A DNA stretch of 64,000 nucleotides, taken from the NCBI RefSeq assembly GCF_004342165.1, contig NZ_SMAL01000003.1:186001-250000 (forward strand). The letters run 5' to 3'. The notes beneath the pieces were generated by a model, which had not been told where the DNA came from, did no database searches, and saw only the letters and a list, made by a program, of their open reading frames with translations. The stretch is from Natranaerovirga pectinivora (lineage in GTDB: Bacteria; Bacillota; Clostridia; Lachnospirales; DSM-24629). Both the position numbers and the translations under genes were made by a program. Of the stretch, positions 7,626-17,000 are shown one piece after another; positions within the stretch are counted from its first letter, which is position 1; every line of letters begins with the position of its first letter.

Positions 7626-8555
7626 TTAGCTGAATAAATCTGTTGATAAATAACGTTCTCCAGTATCTGGCAATAAAACAACAATTTTTTTCCCTGCATT
7701 TTCTGGTCTTTTTGCCAACTGAGTTGCTGCAAATGCAGCTGCCCCTGAAGATATTCCTACTAATAATCCTTCTGATGCAGCTAATGCTTTTGATGTATTA
7801 AAGGCTTCTTCATTTTCTACTTTTATTACTTCATCTATTACCTCAGTATTTAATATACTAGGCACAAATCCTGCACCAATACCCTGTATTTTATGTGGTC
7901 CTGGATTTCCTCCTGATAAAACTGGTGAATCCGTTGGTTCTACAGCCACTATTTTGATATTAGGATTTTTTTCTTTTAAAACTGTACCTACTCCAGTAAT
8001 AGTACCGCCAGTTCCTACGCCTGCAACAAAAATATCCACTTCACCATCTGTATCATTCCATATTTCCACTGCTGTCGTTTTCATATGGATGGTTGGGTTT
8101 GCATTGTTCTCAAACTGTTGTGGTATAAAAGAATTAGGTATGTCTTTAGCTATTTCTTCAGCCTTATTAATAGCGCCTTTCATACCTTGAGCTCCAGGTG
8201 TTAACACCAATTCGGCTCCTAATGCTTTTAATAAATTACGTCTTTCAACACTCATTGTATCTGGCATTGTTAATATTAATTTGTACCCTTTCGCAGCAGC
8301 AACAAACGCCAATGCAACACCTGTATTGCCACTTGTTGGTTCAACAATTACTGTATCTTCATTAATCAAGCCTTTATCTTCAGCATCTTTAATCATAGCG
8401 TAACCAATTCTATCTTTTACACTCCCAGCTGGATTAAAATATTCTAATTTAACAATTATCTTTCCAACTAATTTGTTTTTTGCATTATAATTCTCTAATT
8501 CTAATAAAGGTGTATTTCCTATTAATTCTGTTAAATTTTTTGCTATTTTTCCCAT
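7626..8555 (-). CDS. cysK: Cysteine synthase (O-acetylserine sulfhydrylase)
   Basis: 309 residues, fold-type II PLP enzyme making cysteine from O-acetylserine and sulfide. The PLP lysine is in [13 protein letters not shown] (near residue 45), the substrate loop is [11 protein letters not shown], the phosphate loop is [11 protein letters not shown], and [10 protein letters not shown] lies near the C-terminus. AAAAGGAG precedes the ATG. The gene has its own near-consensus promoter with an adjacent palindrome, and its neighbour is the CymR-like regulator that uses CysK as a co-repressor in related bacteria. Confidence 0.96.
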   Translation of the reverse strand: MGKIAKNLTELIGNTPLLELENYNAKNKLVGKIIVKLEYFNPAGSVKDRIGYAMIKDAEDKGLINEDTVIVEPTSGNTGVALAFVAAAKGYKLILTMPDTMSVERRNLLKALGAELVLTPGAQGMKGAINKAEEIAKDIPNSFIPQQFENNANPTIHMKTTAVEIWNDTDGEVDIFVAGVGTGGTITGVGTVLKEKNPNIKIVAVEPTDSPVLSGGNPGPHKIQGIGAGFVPSILNTEVIDEVIKVENEEAFNTSKALAASEGLLVGISSGAAAFAATQLAKRPENAGKKIVVLLPDTGERYLSTDLFS

Positions 8556-8571
8556 AAAAACATCTCCTTTT

Positions 8572-8584
8572 AATACTTAGTATT
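8572..8584. promoter_or_regulatory. Palindrome between the cysK promoter and start codon; candidate operator
   Basis: AATACT-T-AGTATT is a perfect 6-bp inverted repeat with one central base, about 30 bases downstream of the -10 box and just upstream of the cysK ribosome binding site. A related half site (ATACTAA) lies next to the -10 box. A CymR-like repressor is the obvious candidate to bind it; this is an inference from the neighbourhood. Confidence 0.45.
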
Positions 8585-8613
8585 CTTATATGTTTTATAT
8601 GTTATTTAGTATT

Positions 8614-8642
8614 ATTATATGCAAATAATTACTAAGTGTCAA
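8614..8642 (-). promoter_or_regulatory. Consensus sigma-A promoter of cysK
   Basis: Minus strand TTGACA (8637-8642), 17-base spacer, TATAAT (8614-8619): an exact match to the vegetative consensus. The start point would be near 8606, about 50 bases before the cysK ATG at 8555. Confidence 0.9.
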
Positions 8643-8696
8643 CCTAAACAGTATACAAATTTATTAATTCATTTATAACATAGATTAAATAATGAT

Positions 8697-9758
8697 TTAT
8701 GTGATATTTTTATCACATACATTTATTACTTTACCCATATCTGATGATAAATAAAAGCCTTTTGTCATTAACAAAGGATTTATCCCATCAATCCCAGGGG
8801 CAACAGTTGTTTTATTATCTCGAATGGCCTTTACCCAATCAATTATTAAATCCAACCTTCTATTGCTATTAATTTCAAATTTTTCTTCAGTAAAAGTATA
8901 ACTTGGCGTTTCACCTTCATTTGTCTTATTTACTACCTCTTTTGTTGATTGGTTAAGTTTCCATAATTTTAAATAGCTGTCTTCTAGAACTATTTTTCCC
9001 CATTCACCAACTATCTCTAATCGCTCTGTTCCTGGTGCCTCATATGTTGAAGCAACAAAAACACCAGTTAATCCATTATCATATTCCATATAACCGGTAA
9101 AGTCATCTTCAACTTCTATATTATGATATTTACCATATTTACAAAACCCGCTTAACTTTGTAGGCATACCAAAAAACCATTGCCATAAGTCTAATTGATG
9201 TTGAGTCTGGTTTAAAAGAACGCCTCCACCTTCTCCATCCCAAGTACCTCTCCAATCATTAGAATTATAGTATCCTTGGGTTCTAAATACAGTTGAAATC
9301 CAGTTGATTCTATACAATTCTCCCAAATACCCATTAACCATATACTCTTTTACCTTTTTATAGATAGGTTCAAATCTTCTATCAAACATTATCCCAAAGG
9401 TTTTTTCAGACTCTAAAGCTAAAGCATTCATTTCCTCTACATCTTTTAATATTACTCCTGATGGTTTTTCAATCAATACATGTAGACCTTTACTAAAAGC
9501 AAGCTTTCCATAATAAGGATGTGTATTATGGGGTGTTGCTATAATAACTGCGTCAATTTCCTTGAAACTAAGTAATTCTTCTCCTGTAGAAAAACAAGCA
9601 ACTTCTTTTAGGTTGTTCTTAGCCCATTGATACTTTTCTTCATTTCTAGTTGTTACTGCAGTGATAATTGCATTAGGTACCTTACCTTCTTTTAAATATA
9701 CTGCGTATTTCATTCCCATATTACCTAATCCTATAATACCCACTCTTATTTTTTTCAT
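8697..9758 (-). CDS. Gfo/Idh/MocA-family oxidoreductase
   Basis: 353-residue NAD(P)-dependent sugar or cyclitol dehydrogenase. The N-terminal Rossmann motif VGIIGLGNMG and the family signature EKPSGVIL (catalytic Lys) near residue 97 are clear, followed by the C-terminal alpha/beta domain with GGGVLLNQTQHQLDLWQWFFG (the conserved GG...D...H-type active site). The substrate is not predictable. It starts 4 bases after the M50 protease gene and is probably co-transcribed with it; the pairing has no obvious biochemical logic. Confidence 0.9.
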   Translation of the reverse strand: MKKIRVGIIGLGNMGMKYAVYLKEGKVPNAIITAVTTRNEEKYQWAKNNLKEVACFSTGEELLSFKEIDAVIIATPHNTHPYYGKLAFSKGLHVLIEKPSGVILKDVEEMNALALESEKTFGIMFDRRFEPIYKKVKEYMVNGYLGELYRINWISTVFRTQGYYNSNDWRGTWDGEGGGVLLNQTQHQLDLWQWFFGMPTKLSGFCKYGKYHNIEVEDDFTGYMEYDNGLTGVFVASTYEAPGTERLEIVGEWGKIVLEDSYLKLWKLNQSTKEVVNKTNEGETPSYTFTEEKFEINSNRRLDLIIDWVKAIRDNKTTVAPGIDGINPLLMTKGFYLSSDMGKVINVCDKNIT

Positions 9759-9762
9759 AGAT

Positions 9763-10908
9763 TTACCTGCTTTTTTGTTTTTTAGGATTTTTTATTTCTT
9801 TTATCATTTTTTTAATCTGTCCAATATTAAACATACTTTCACCCTTAGTTTCAGCTTCTTTTTCCAATTCTAGTCCTTTTGCTCCCATTTCTAATGCTTT
9901 ACTAAAATCCAGTCTAATATATAATTCGTAAGCCATTAATGCTCTATATTTTACTATTAAATCTTGTTCTATATTTTTTTCTTGTATTATTGTATATAAT
10001 TCATTAGCTTTATCCATATCTTTATAAATAAAGGCATATGCATAAAGTAATTCAAATATCATTTCCTCTTCGAATATTTTAGGATATTTGAGGCTATGCT
10101 CTTCAACCAACTTAATATATTTTTTAGCCTTTTCATATTCTTCTTTTTCAATGTAATGATAGGTTCTTAATAAATTCATGGAAATACCTAATGCACTATC
10201 ATTAGGCAAATCTTCATCTTCTTCAATTATGTATGGATCTAATTTTTTTGGAGTAACCCCAGCGTTTAATTGTGCAAAAGCTTGTATAACCTTAATTTCT
10301 GCAATATCTCTAGGTTCTTTTCTAATATAGCTTAAGATATTGGCACCATCTGTTTTATAAGCGTCGCTTTTATAAGGCACAAGATTCACAATAAATAATA
10401 TTAATCCAATAATCCATCCAGCCCCAAAGATACTTCTCAACAAAAAAGCACTTTCAAATTGAGAATTATAATACAATAGCAAAAATAACAAACCTAATAA
10501 AATATTTGTTATGATTCCTCCCAAATAGAATAATATTTGTTGCCTTTCCACATTTTTACGCTCTTTTGAGAACATTATACACATAATATTTAAACTAAAC
10601 TTTTTTTGAACTTTTATAACGATTTTATTGTTATCTTTTTCCCACACTATAGGACCAATACGGAAAGAAATAAATCTAAAATTCATTATCCAACCAATTA
10701 ACAGGTGACCGACTTCATGTACAACTATATGAACGATAACTAATATTGCTGCAGCGAATAACATAACAATAAATTCATAAATTTTTAAGTTATAGATTAC
10801 ATTAGCAAATATATTAAAATTAATTATAACAATCCCTATTAAAACCCCAATTATAATATAACTATTTTCTTGTAGTTTTTTTAATAATAAATCTTTTTTT
10901 TCATCCAT
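9763..10908 (-). CDS. M50-family membrane metalloprotease with a C-terminal helical repeat region
   Basis: 381 residues. The N-terminal half is membrane-embedded and carries HEVGH near residue 65 (zinc ligands and catalytic Glu) and NLVPY...TDGAN near residue 175, the second M50 motif with the Asp ligand, as in site-2-type intramembrane proteases. The C-terminal half (about 215-381) is soluble, helical and TPR-like (KYIKLVEEHSLKYPKIFEEE). Such proteases act in regulated intramembrane proteolysis; no sigma or anti-sigma factor lies nearby, so the target is unknown. AAGGAG precedes the ATG, 275 bases from the divergent rubrerythrin gene. Confidence 0.85.
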   Translation of the reverse strand: MDEKKDLLLKKLQENSYIIIGVLIGIVIINFNIFANVIYNLKIYEFIVMLFAAAILVIVHIVVHEVGHLLIGWIMNFRFISFRIGPIVWEKDNNKIVIKVQKKFSLNIMCIMFSKERKNVERQQILFYLGGIITNILLGLLFLLLYYNSQFESAFLLRSIFGAGWIIGLILFIVNLVPYKSDAYKTDGANILSYIRKEPRDIAEIKVIQAFAQLNAGVTPKKLDPYIIEEDEDLPNDSALGISMNLLRTYHYIEKEEYEKAKKYIKLVEEHSLKYPKIFEEEMIFELLYAYAFIYKDMDKANELYTIIQEKNIEQDLIVKYRALMAYELYIRLDFSKALEMGAKGLELEKEAETKGESMFNIGQIKKMIKEIKNPKKQKSR

Positions 10909-11065
10909 AGTTGTAAAGCTCCTTTTTCTTTGCTATTAAATACTAATAATAATAGCTTATGGTATAGCATAACATTATTATTATACTCTAAAACACTGAT
11001 AATTTAAAGATATATACGCAAAAAACTACTTTGATTCTCAAATTATTATTCTTAAATAACAACTA

Positions 11066-11094
11066 TTGTTAATTATATTGTTTAATGATATAAT
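11066..11094 (+). promoter_or_regulatory. Predicted promoter of rubrerythrin
   Basis: TTGTTA (11066-11071), 17-base spacer, TATAAT (11089-11094). The surrounding 80 bases are extremely AT-rich and hold AT-rich dyads (for example TGATATAATTATCA) that could be a PerR-type operator, although I do not see an exact PerR box. Confidence 0.65.
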
Positions 11095-11183
11095 TATCAT
11101 AGTAAATTATGGTATTTAATTTTTTTGTTAACAATTTATAGTTTATATAAATTATTATTATTAAATCTAGGGAGGATGATATA

Positions 11184-11774
11184 ATGAAATCATTAAAAGG
11201 AACAAAAACAGCAGAAAATTTACTAAAAGCTTTTGCAGGAGAATCTCAAGCTAGAAATCGCTATACATACTATGCATCTCAAGCTAAAAAAGAAGGGTAT
11301 CTTCAAATTTCTAATTTATTCACTGAAACAGCAGACAATGAAAAAGAGCATGCTAAACGCTTCTTTAAATTCTTAAAAGATGACCCAGAATTAAATGGTC
11401 AAGGTATAGAAATTCAAGCTATGTATCCAATTGCTTTAGGAGATACAAAATTCAATTTAAAATCTGCAGCAGAAGGCGAAAATGAAGAATGGACTGAATT
11501 ATATCCTGAATTTGCTGATATTGCAGAAGAAGAAGGATTTAAAGAGGTAGCAATTGCATTCCGTAAAATTGCAGAAGTTGAAAAACATCATGAAGCAAGA
11601 TACTTAAAATTATTACAAAACATCCTAAGTGATCAAGTCTTTAAAAAAGATGCTCCTACTGCTTGGAAATGTAATAATTGTGGATATGTTCACGAAGGCG
11701 CTGGTGCTCCAGAGATCTGTCCAGCTTGTGTACATCCTAAATCACACTTTGAATTGTTATGTGAAAACTACTAA
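11184..11774 (+). CDS. rbr: Rubrerythrin
   Basis: 196 residues. An N-terminal four-helix ferritin-like domain carries the di-iron ligands in [29 protein letters not shown] and [10 protein letters not shown], followed by a C-terminal rubredoxin domain with CNNC near residue 160 and CPAC near residue 177, and the usual HPKSHFEL ending. It reduces hydrogen peroxide in the cytosol of anaerobes with electrons from rubredoxin or NADH systems. AGGGAGG lies 8 bases before the ATG. It is one of very few plus-strand genes here and ends at a strong terminator. Confidence 0.97.
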   Translation: MKSLKGTKTAENLLKAFAGESQARNRYTYYASQAKKEGYLQISNLFTETADNEKEHAKRFFKFLKDDPELNGQGIEIQAMYPIALGDTKFNLKSAAEGENEEWTELYPEFADIAEEEGFKEVAIAFRKIAEVEKHHEARYLKLLQNILSDQVFKKDAPTAWKCNNCGYVHEGAGAPEICPACVHPKSHFELLCENY

Positions 11775-11790
11775 AATCATAAATTTTCAT

Positions 11791-11819
11791 AAAAAAGCGG
11801 AGAATTCTCCGCTTTTTTT
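11791..11819. terminator. Bidirectional terminator after rubrerythrin
   Basis: AGCGGAGAATTCTCCGCT (11796-11813) is a perfect palindrome flanked by an A run on the left and a T run on the right, so it can stop transcription from both the plus-strand rubrerythrin gene and the minus-strand ferredoxin gene. Confidence 0.95.
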
Positions 11820-11828
11820 CATACACTA

Positions 11829-12137
11829 TTAGATAATTAACCTTTCAACTGGATTGCCAGCTTCAAAATGTGATTCAATTATTTCTTCTACATCATCAAT
11901 AGAAACATTCCCATACCAAACACCCTCTGGGTAAACTACAACTACAGGACCTTTATCACAAATCCCAAAACAGCCTGTATTGGTTACCATTACATCTCCT
12001 GATAGTTCATATTCTTCAATTCCTTCAACAAATTTTTGCACTATATCTACACTGTCTTTTGAATAACAATAACCAGACTGTTGACCATTAATTCTGCAAC
12101 TTGTACAGACAAAAACATGATATTTTGGACTTACCAT
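11829..12137 (-). CDS. Thioredoxin-like [2Fe-2S] ferredoxin
   Basis: 102 residues. Cysteines in VCTSCRINGQQSGYC and TNTGCFGICDKGPVVVVYPEGVWYG match the thioredoxin-like 2Fe-2S ferredoxin family (NuoE/HydA-associated type): a first pair near the N-terminus, and CxxxC before the GPxVxVYPEGxWYG stretch. It is an electron carrier; the partner is not known, but it converges on rubrerythrin. I choose the ATG at 12137, preceded by AAAGGGGGG at 5 bases; an in-frame ATG at 12158 lies upstream of that site. Confidence 0.88.
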   Translation of the reverse strand: MVSPKYHVFVCTSCRINGQQSGYCYSKDSVDIVQKFVEGIEEYELSGDVMVTNTGCFGICDKGPVVVVYPEGVWYGNVSIDDVEEIIESHFEAGNPVERLII

Positions 12138-12307
12138 ACTATCCCCCCTTTCAAACATAATTTATTGTATAAAAAAAGTCCAACAACAAACAGAACATGT
12201 TCGTCATTGAACTTATTTTTTTAGATTAATTTATTTGTATTTATTATAATTTATAATTTATCTTTTTACAATACCATCACTGTATTATTTTTATAATTGT
12301 CTATATT

Positions 12308-12340
12308 AAAAGGACAACAGATTTAATCTGCTATCCTTTT
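12308..12340 (-). terminator. Terminator of the SLH protein gene
   Basis: Minus-strand stem AAAAGGATAGCAGATT / AATCTGTTGTCCTTTT (two G-U pairs) ending in TTTT, 10 bases after the stop of the SLH gene. Confidence 0.8.
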
Positions 12341-12350
12341 AAATAACTTA

Positions 12351-13931
12351 TTATTGAAAATTATATAATCTGTACATAAATGTAGCTGTTTCTGCTCTTG
12401 TAGCATTTCCTGTTGGATTAACTGTATTATTTGAATTACCTTCAATTAATCCATTTTTTACTAATGTAGCAATTGATTGTTGTGCATAAGTAGCTATGCT
12501 ATCACCATCATTGAAACTATCTAATATTGTAACATTACCTTCTTCTGCTTCTACTCCTGCAATAGCCATAGCTCTTGCAGTAAGAGTCATCATTTCTTGT
12601 CTTGTAATTTGTGCTCTAGGATTAAATTTATTATCTCCTACACCATCAGAAATTCCAAGGGTTTTAGCTATACCAACTTCATTATAGAAATAATCATTAG
12701 TATTAACATCAGCAAAGTTATTAACAACATCTGCATTTAATCCTAATGTTTTCACTAATAAGATAGTAAAGTCTGCTCTAGAAATATTAGCAGCTGGTGT
12801 AAATGTATTGTTAACTGTTGATGTTCCTTTTATGATACCTCTAGATGCTAACACTTCAATTGGTCTTTGAGCCCATACGTGATTTCCTAAATCAACAAAA
12901 GTCTCATGTACGTATGCTATTGCAAATTTACTAAAGTGATTTGTTCTAAAATTCATAGTCCCTTTAGCAGCATTGTAACGACCATTTGAAACTGTTGTCA
13001 CATTACCTTCTTCATCAATATATTGAATAACAAGATGTTCTACATCCTCTCCATCTACTGGCGTATATGGAATAGCAATGTTAATTCTTGAACTTGGATT
13101 ATTCCATCTTATTTGTTCATTATTAACTTTAAAATTCACTTGTATCGTAACCTTACCTGAGTCGTCTCTGTCTACTGTAGAAACAGTTAATTCTACTTTA
13201 TCTTCTTCCCCTAAGTTATAGTTGGATAAAACATCATTTGACAATTCAAGTGTAGCTACTTCTGTAACAAGAGAAATTCTATGTGCTTCTGTTGATGCAA
13301 CTGCTGCTGCAGGTAATGTTTGTGAATATCCTTTTGCACCTTCAACAGGAGATGCTTGAATTACTATATTTCTAACGCCTTTAGAATCTGCCTCAGTTTT
13401 TGATAAAGCACCTTTAAATGTATCTTTATCTATTACTAATTCTGCAATATTTGTAGTTTGATCCAATTTAGCCTCTTGTTTTATTGTTGTAACGCTACCT
13501 TCACTATCAACAACTGGAGTTGGTGGTGTTGGAGGTGTTGGTGGTGTTGGTGGCTGGTAATCATCTACTGGTGGTGTAACATCATCTACCGGTTGAGTAT
13601 AATTAAAAACAAATGTTCTTACAACATTATCTAATCCACTTCCACCAATTTTTGCAGTGTATTCCCCATAAGGACCTGATGTTGTATATTGAAAACTAAA
13701 ATTACCACTTTCATCACTATCAGTTTGATCAATATAATCTAAGACACCTAATGGATCTATTACTTGTATTGTTATAGCTTTATTATAAAGCGCTCCACTA
13801 CCAGTAATATCAACTTCACCTGAATTATTGACAGAAGCAATCACTTGAACACTACTTGAAGCAAATATATTTTGAAAGCCTAATGTCATTAATAATACAA
13901 TTATTAAAGCAATACTTTTTATTTTTTTCAA
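12351..13931 (-). CDS. Secreted S-layer homology (SLH) domain protein
   Basis: 526 residues with a signal peptide (cleavage near residue 25, IFASS), an Ig-like N-terminal domain (about 26-112), a Pro/Thr linker (PTPPTPPTPPTP, about 127-139), a domain of about 190 residues, and three SLH repeats (about 342-526) that bind pyruvylated secondary cell wall polymer. The region from about 140 to the end is closely similar to the C-terminal part of the large SLH pectate lyase at 21261-26936, including nearly identical final residues (TFMYRLYNFQ against MFMYRLYNFQ). The start codon is TTG at 13931, with GGAGG 7 bases upstream. It lies 83 bases after the PL9 gene that lacks SLH domains. Confidence 0.9.
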   Translation of the reverse strand: MKKIKSIALIIVLLMTLGFQNIFASSSVQVIASVNNSGEVDITGSGALYNKAITIQVIDPLGVLDYIDQTDSDESGNFSFQYTTSGPYGEYTAKIGGSGLDNVVRTFVFNYTQPVDDVTPPVDDYQPPTPPTPPTPPTPVVDSEGSVTTIKQEAKLDQTTNIAELVIDKDTFKGALSKTEADSKGVRNIVIQASPVEGAKGYSQTLPAAAVASTEAHRISLVTEVATLELSNDVLSNYNLGEEDKVELTVSTVDRDDSGKVTIQVNFKVNNEQIRWNNPSSRINIAIPYTPVDGEDVEHLVIQYIDEEGNVTTVSNGRYNAAKGTMNFRTNHFSKFAIAYVHETFVDLGNHVWAQRPIEVLASRGIIKGTSTVNNTFTPAANISRADFTILLVKTLGLNADVVNNFADVNTNDYFYNEVGIAKTLGISDGVGDNKFNPRAQITRQEMMTLTARAMAIAGVEAEEGNVTILDSFNDGDSIATYAQQSIATLVKNGLIEGNSNNTVNPTGNATRAETATFMYRLYNFQ

Positions 13932-13976
13932 TTGACTACCTCCTCTGAATGTTTATTATTGTTTCTTTGCTTTTAT

Positions 13977-14004
13977 AATTGCAGGGATATTTATCCCTGC
14001 AATT
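13977..14004. terminator. Intergenic hairpin between the PL9 and SLH genes
   Basis: Perfect 13-bp inverted repeat AATTGCAGGGATA / TATCCCTGCAATT with a 2-base spacer. It has no good T run on the minus strand (ATAAAAGC follows), so it is either a weak terminator or an mRNA stabiliser that separates expression of the two genes. Confidence 0.6.
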
Positions 14005-14014
14005 ATTTTAAAAA

Positions 14015-17000
14015 CTACTCTAATATTTCTACATTTGATATAGCTCTCATGCCTTGTAGACTGTCCCAGATAAATGCTTTTACTTTATATCCGTCCACAT
14101 TTTCTGGTAACTTAAATCCTGCTTCTAATGTTCTGTTTTCATCTACTTCTGCAGTCCATTGTACTCTTGCATAGTTAACCATTGTATTATCTGCATTGTA
14201 TAATGCAACAATTAAAGTAGCTTCTTTTGCTTCTTCAGATACATTTGTAATATCTGCTTTAACAACGATATCACTTGATGCAATTAACTCAGTAACTTCA
14301 TTTCCTGCATAATTTGTAAACATTACATTATTAACTTCAAAATCAATTGGATCTACAGGTTCTTCTGTATCATCGTCAAGATATTTAATAGTTACTGAAT
14401 TGATTGTAACTATTCCAGATCCTGAAGTACGAATTTGAATGAATGAAGCATCAGTTCCAACTTCTTGTTCAATTACTAATAAACCAACTGGCACTTCACT
14501 TGTAGGTTCATCAAATACTTTTGATGCTCCACCTAATGGAGAATTATTCATACCTGCTGTATTATTATCAACATAAACTACTAAAGCACCTGCGCCTTCA
14601 GACTTAGTTATATCAATGATAATTTGATATGGTTTGCTTAAATCTAATACACCATTTGGTCTAGTTTCTGAATTTGAGTCTGTTGATGAATCAGCACCAA
14701 TTGTAAATCTACCATTAATTAAAGTAATAGAGTCATTTTCAATACTAACACTTGATGCGCCACTTTTTCTTATATACATTGCCTTAGTACTGTCAGTTGG
14801 GAATGCTCTGTATCCTGGCGTCCATAAACTATCAGCTGTTGCACCTACAAAGCTTTCAAAGAATACAGCACCATCTGGCGTTTCAATTGGTTCACTTGGC
14901 TCAGAAGGATCTTCTGGTAGTGTATGGTCAAAACTTCCACTTGGATCGTATGTTAAGAAACTCCAATCGATACTACCATCTGCTAACCTATTTACTCTTT
15001 CTGGCATCTCTAATGCACTAAAGTTATTAATCGTTAATTCTACTCCAGATGCATTTACTGACTTAGAACCATCCCATAAGAAAGTAGAATCAGAAATCAA
15101 CCCAAGAGATTGATTACTATCTGCATCTTGTTTTGGATTATTATAGTGGAAAGAGATAAATCCTTCTAAACTAAATCTTCCTGGTACACCTGGATATGTT
15201 CTAAGATCTAAGTTACTACCATGGTTATTGAATCCAATATTTTGTCCTTGTACAATAACGTCTGGATTACTATTACTTGAGAAACCAACTGCTTTATTAC
15301 CAAAAGCTATACTGTTTTCTATAATATGTGGTACGCGTACTCCTTCACCACCAAGTTTAAATCCTATACCATGTCCACCACTTGATGAACCATCTTGACG
15401 ATATCCATTGTTAAATGCAACACTGTTTCTTATAATAACTGGTCCGATAGCACCTTCACCAACTTTAGTGTATAAGTCCCATCCATCATCAATATTGTTA
15501 TAAGAAATACATCCGTCAAAAACGTTACCATAGCCTGATGTAAGTTTTGCTGCAAATCCATCAGCATTATTTTCTGCTGGATCTCTGTTAAAATATGATG
15601 TACTATTCAGGATTAAGTTATATGATGGCCAATCTTCTATATTCATAGAACCATCATTACGGCTAATTTGTAAACCTGTTTCTCCATTTTCGTAGAAGTT
15701 ACAAAGCTCAATAATATTATGACTTCCACCTAATCTAAATCCATGAGAATTGCCTGCTGAACGGGCAAAGTCAATACCTTTAATGTGCCACCAATTTCCA
15801 CTAGCTCTTACCCCGCCAACTCTTCTGTCAGCATCAAAAATTACTTGTTTTCCTTCTTCGGCGAATAATTTTTTCATTTCGCCATCTCTACCATCATTAT
15901 ATTTATTAATCTCGATTCTTCTTGATAATAAATATTGACCTTCAAGAGCAATAATTGTTTGACCTGGTTGAACAAAATCAATTGCTGTATGGATGTCTAA
16001 AGGATTGTCTCTTGAGCCATCACCAGCACTTGTACCTGTAGGTGATACATAAATGTTAGCACCTTCTTGGTATGTTCTCATATCAACACTAAAGTTTCTT
16101 ACTATTAAATCATAAGAAGTTAAATATTGTGTATCATCTGGAATAAATGAAATACTAAAGTTTGTCATAGCATTGTCATTAACTGTTGTTTGTAATTCTA
16201 AAAATTCTCCACCTTTAACAGCAACGTTAGAGAAAATGATATCATTACCTTTTCTTACAGTTGCAGTTCCATCTACATTAGCATCTAATATTAAATTATA
16301 TGCTGTCTCTGAAACACGATTTAATGATTCTACCCTTATACCAGGATTTACTGGCTCTAATGCAGGGTATTCCCTTGGAGCATCTGTAGCAGCTGCAGTT
16401 ACTTCTAAGTCAATATTAGTAACTTCTATCGTTGCAAGACGAGCTACGAAGAAACCTACATACATTGTATCATTTTGATAACTTAAAACTTCTGGCTCAA
16501 AAATGATAACTTCTTCACCATTATTTAATTGACCTGTGAATCCACTATTTGTTTTTGATAAAGTAAGTCTATAGTTTGATGCTGTTGTAGCTGGTGTAGG
16601 TCTTACTTGTTCAATCATTCTTCTTTGAAGTCCTTGGCTACCTTCTCCGTCAGGGTTTAATACACCTGTTCTAACAAATAATTGTGTACCATTTGGAAGA
16701 CCTGTTCCTCCACTATGACCACCAACAGCTGCTATATTAGATGAGAATACGCTTGCATTCAAGTGCTCTCCTATAGCATCTCTAGCCATTATACCAAATG
16801 CTTCTTGACCATCATGTGGTGTTTTAGCATATTCTATTACTTTAATATCTGCTGCTAAAGAGAAGTTATCTTCATTTGCATCTAATTCAACGTAATAGAA
16901 TGAAATACCATCTTGATCACCAGTAATTTTACCGCCACCTTCTAAAGCGATAAGTTTGATATGATCTTCATTGATTACTTCAATGGAGTTTCTTGCACTT

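Noticed and set aside
14634-15113. Plus-strand open frames opposite the PL9 genes (several of 60-160 codons)
   Set aside because: They are antisense shadows of long, repetitive, well-supported coding regions; none has a plausible ribosome binding site or a protein-like composition of its own.
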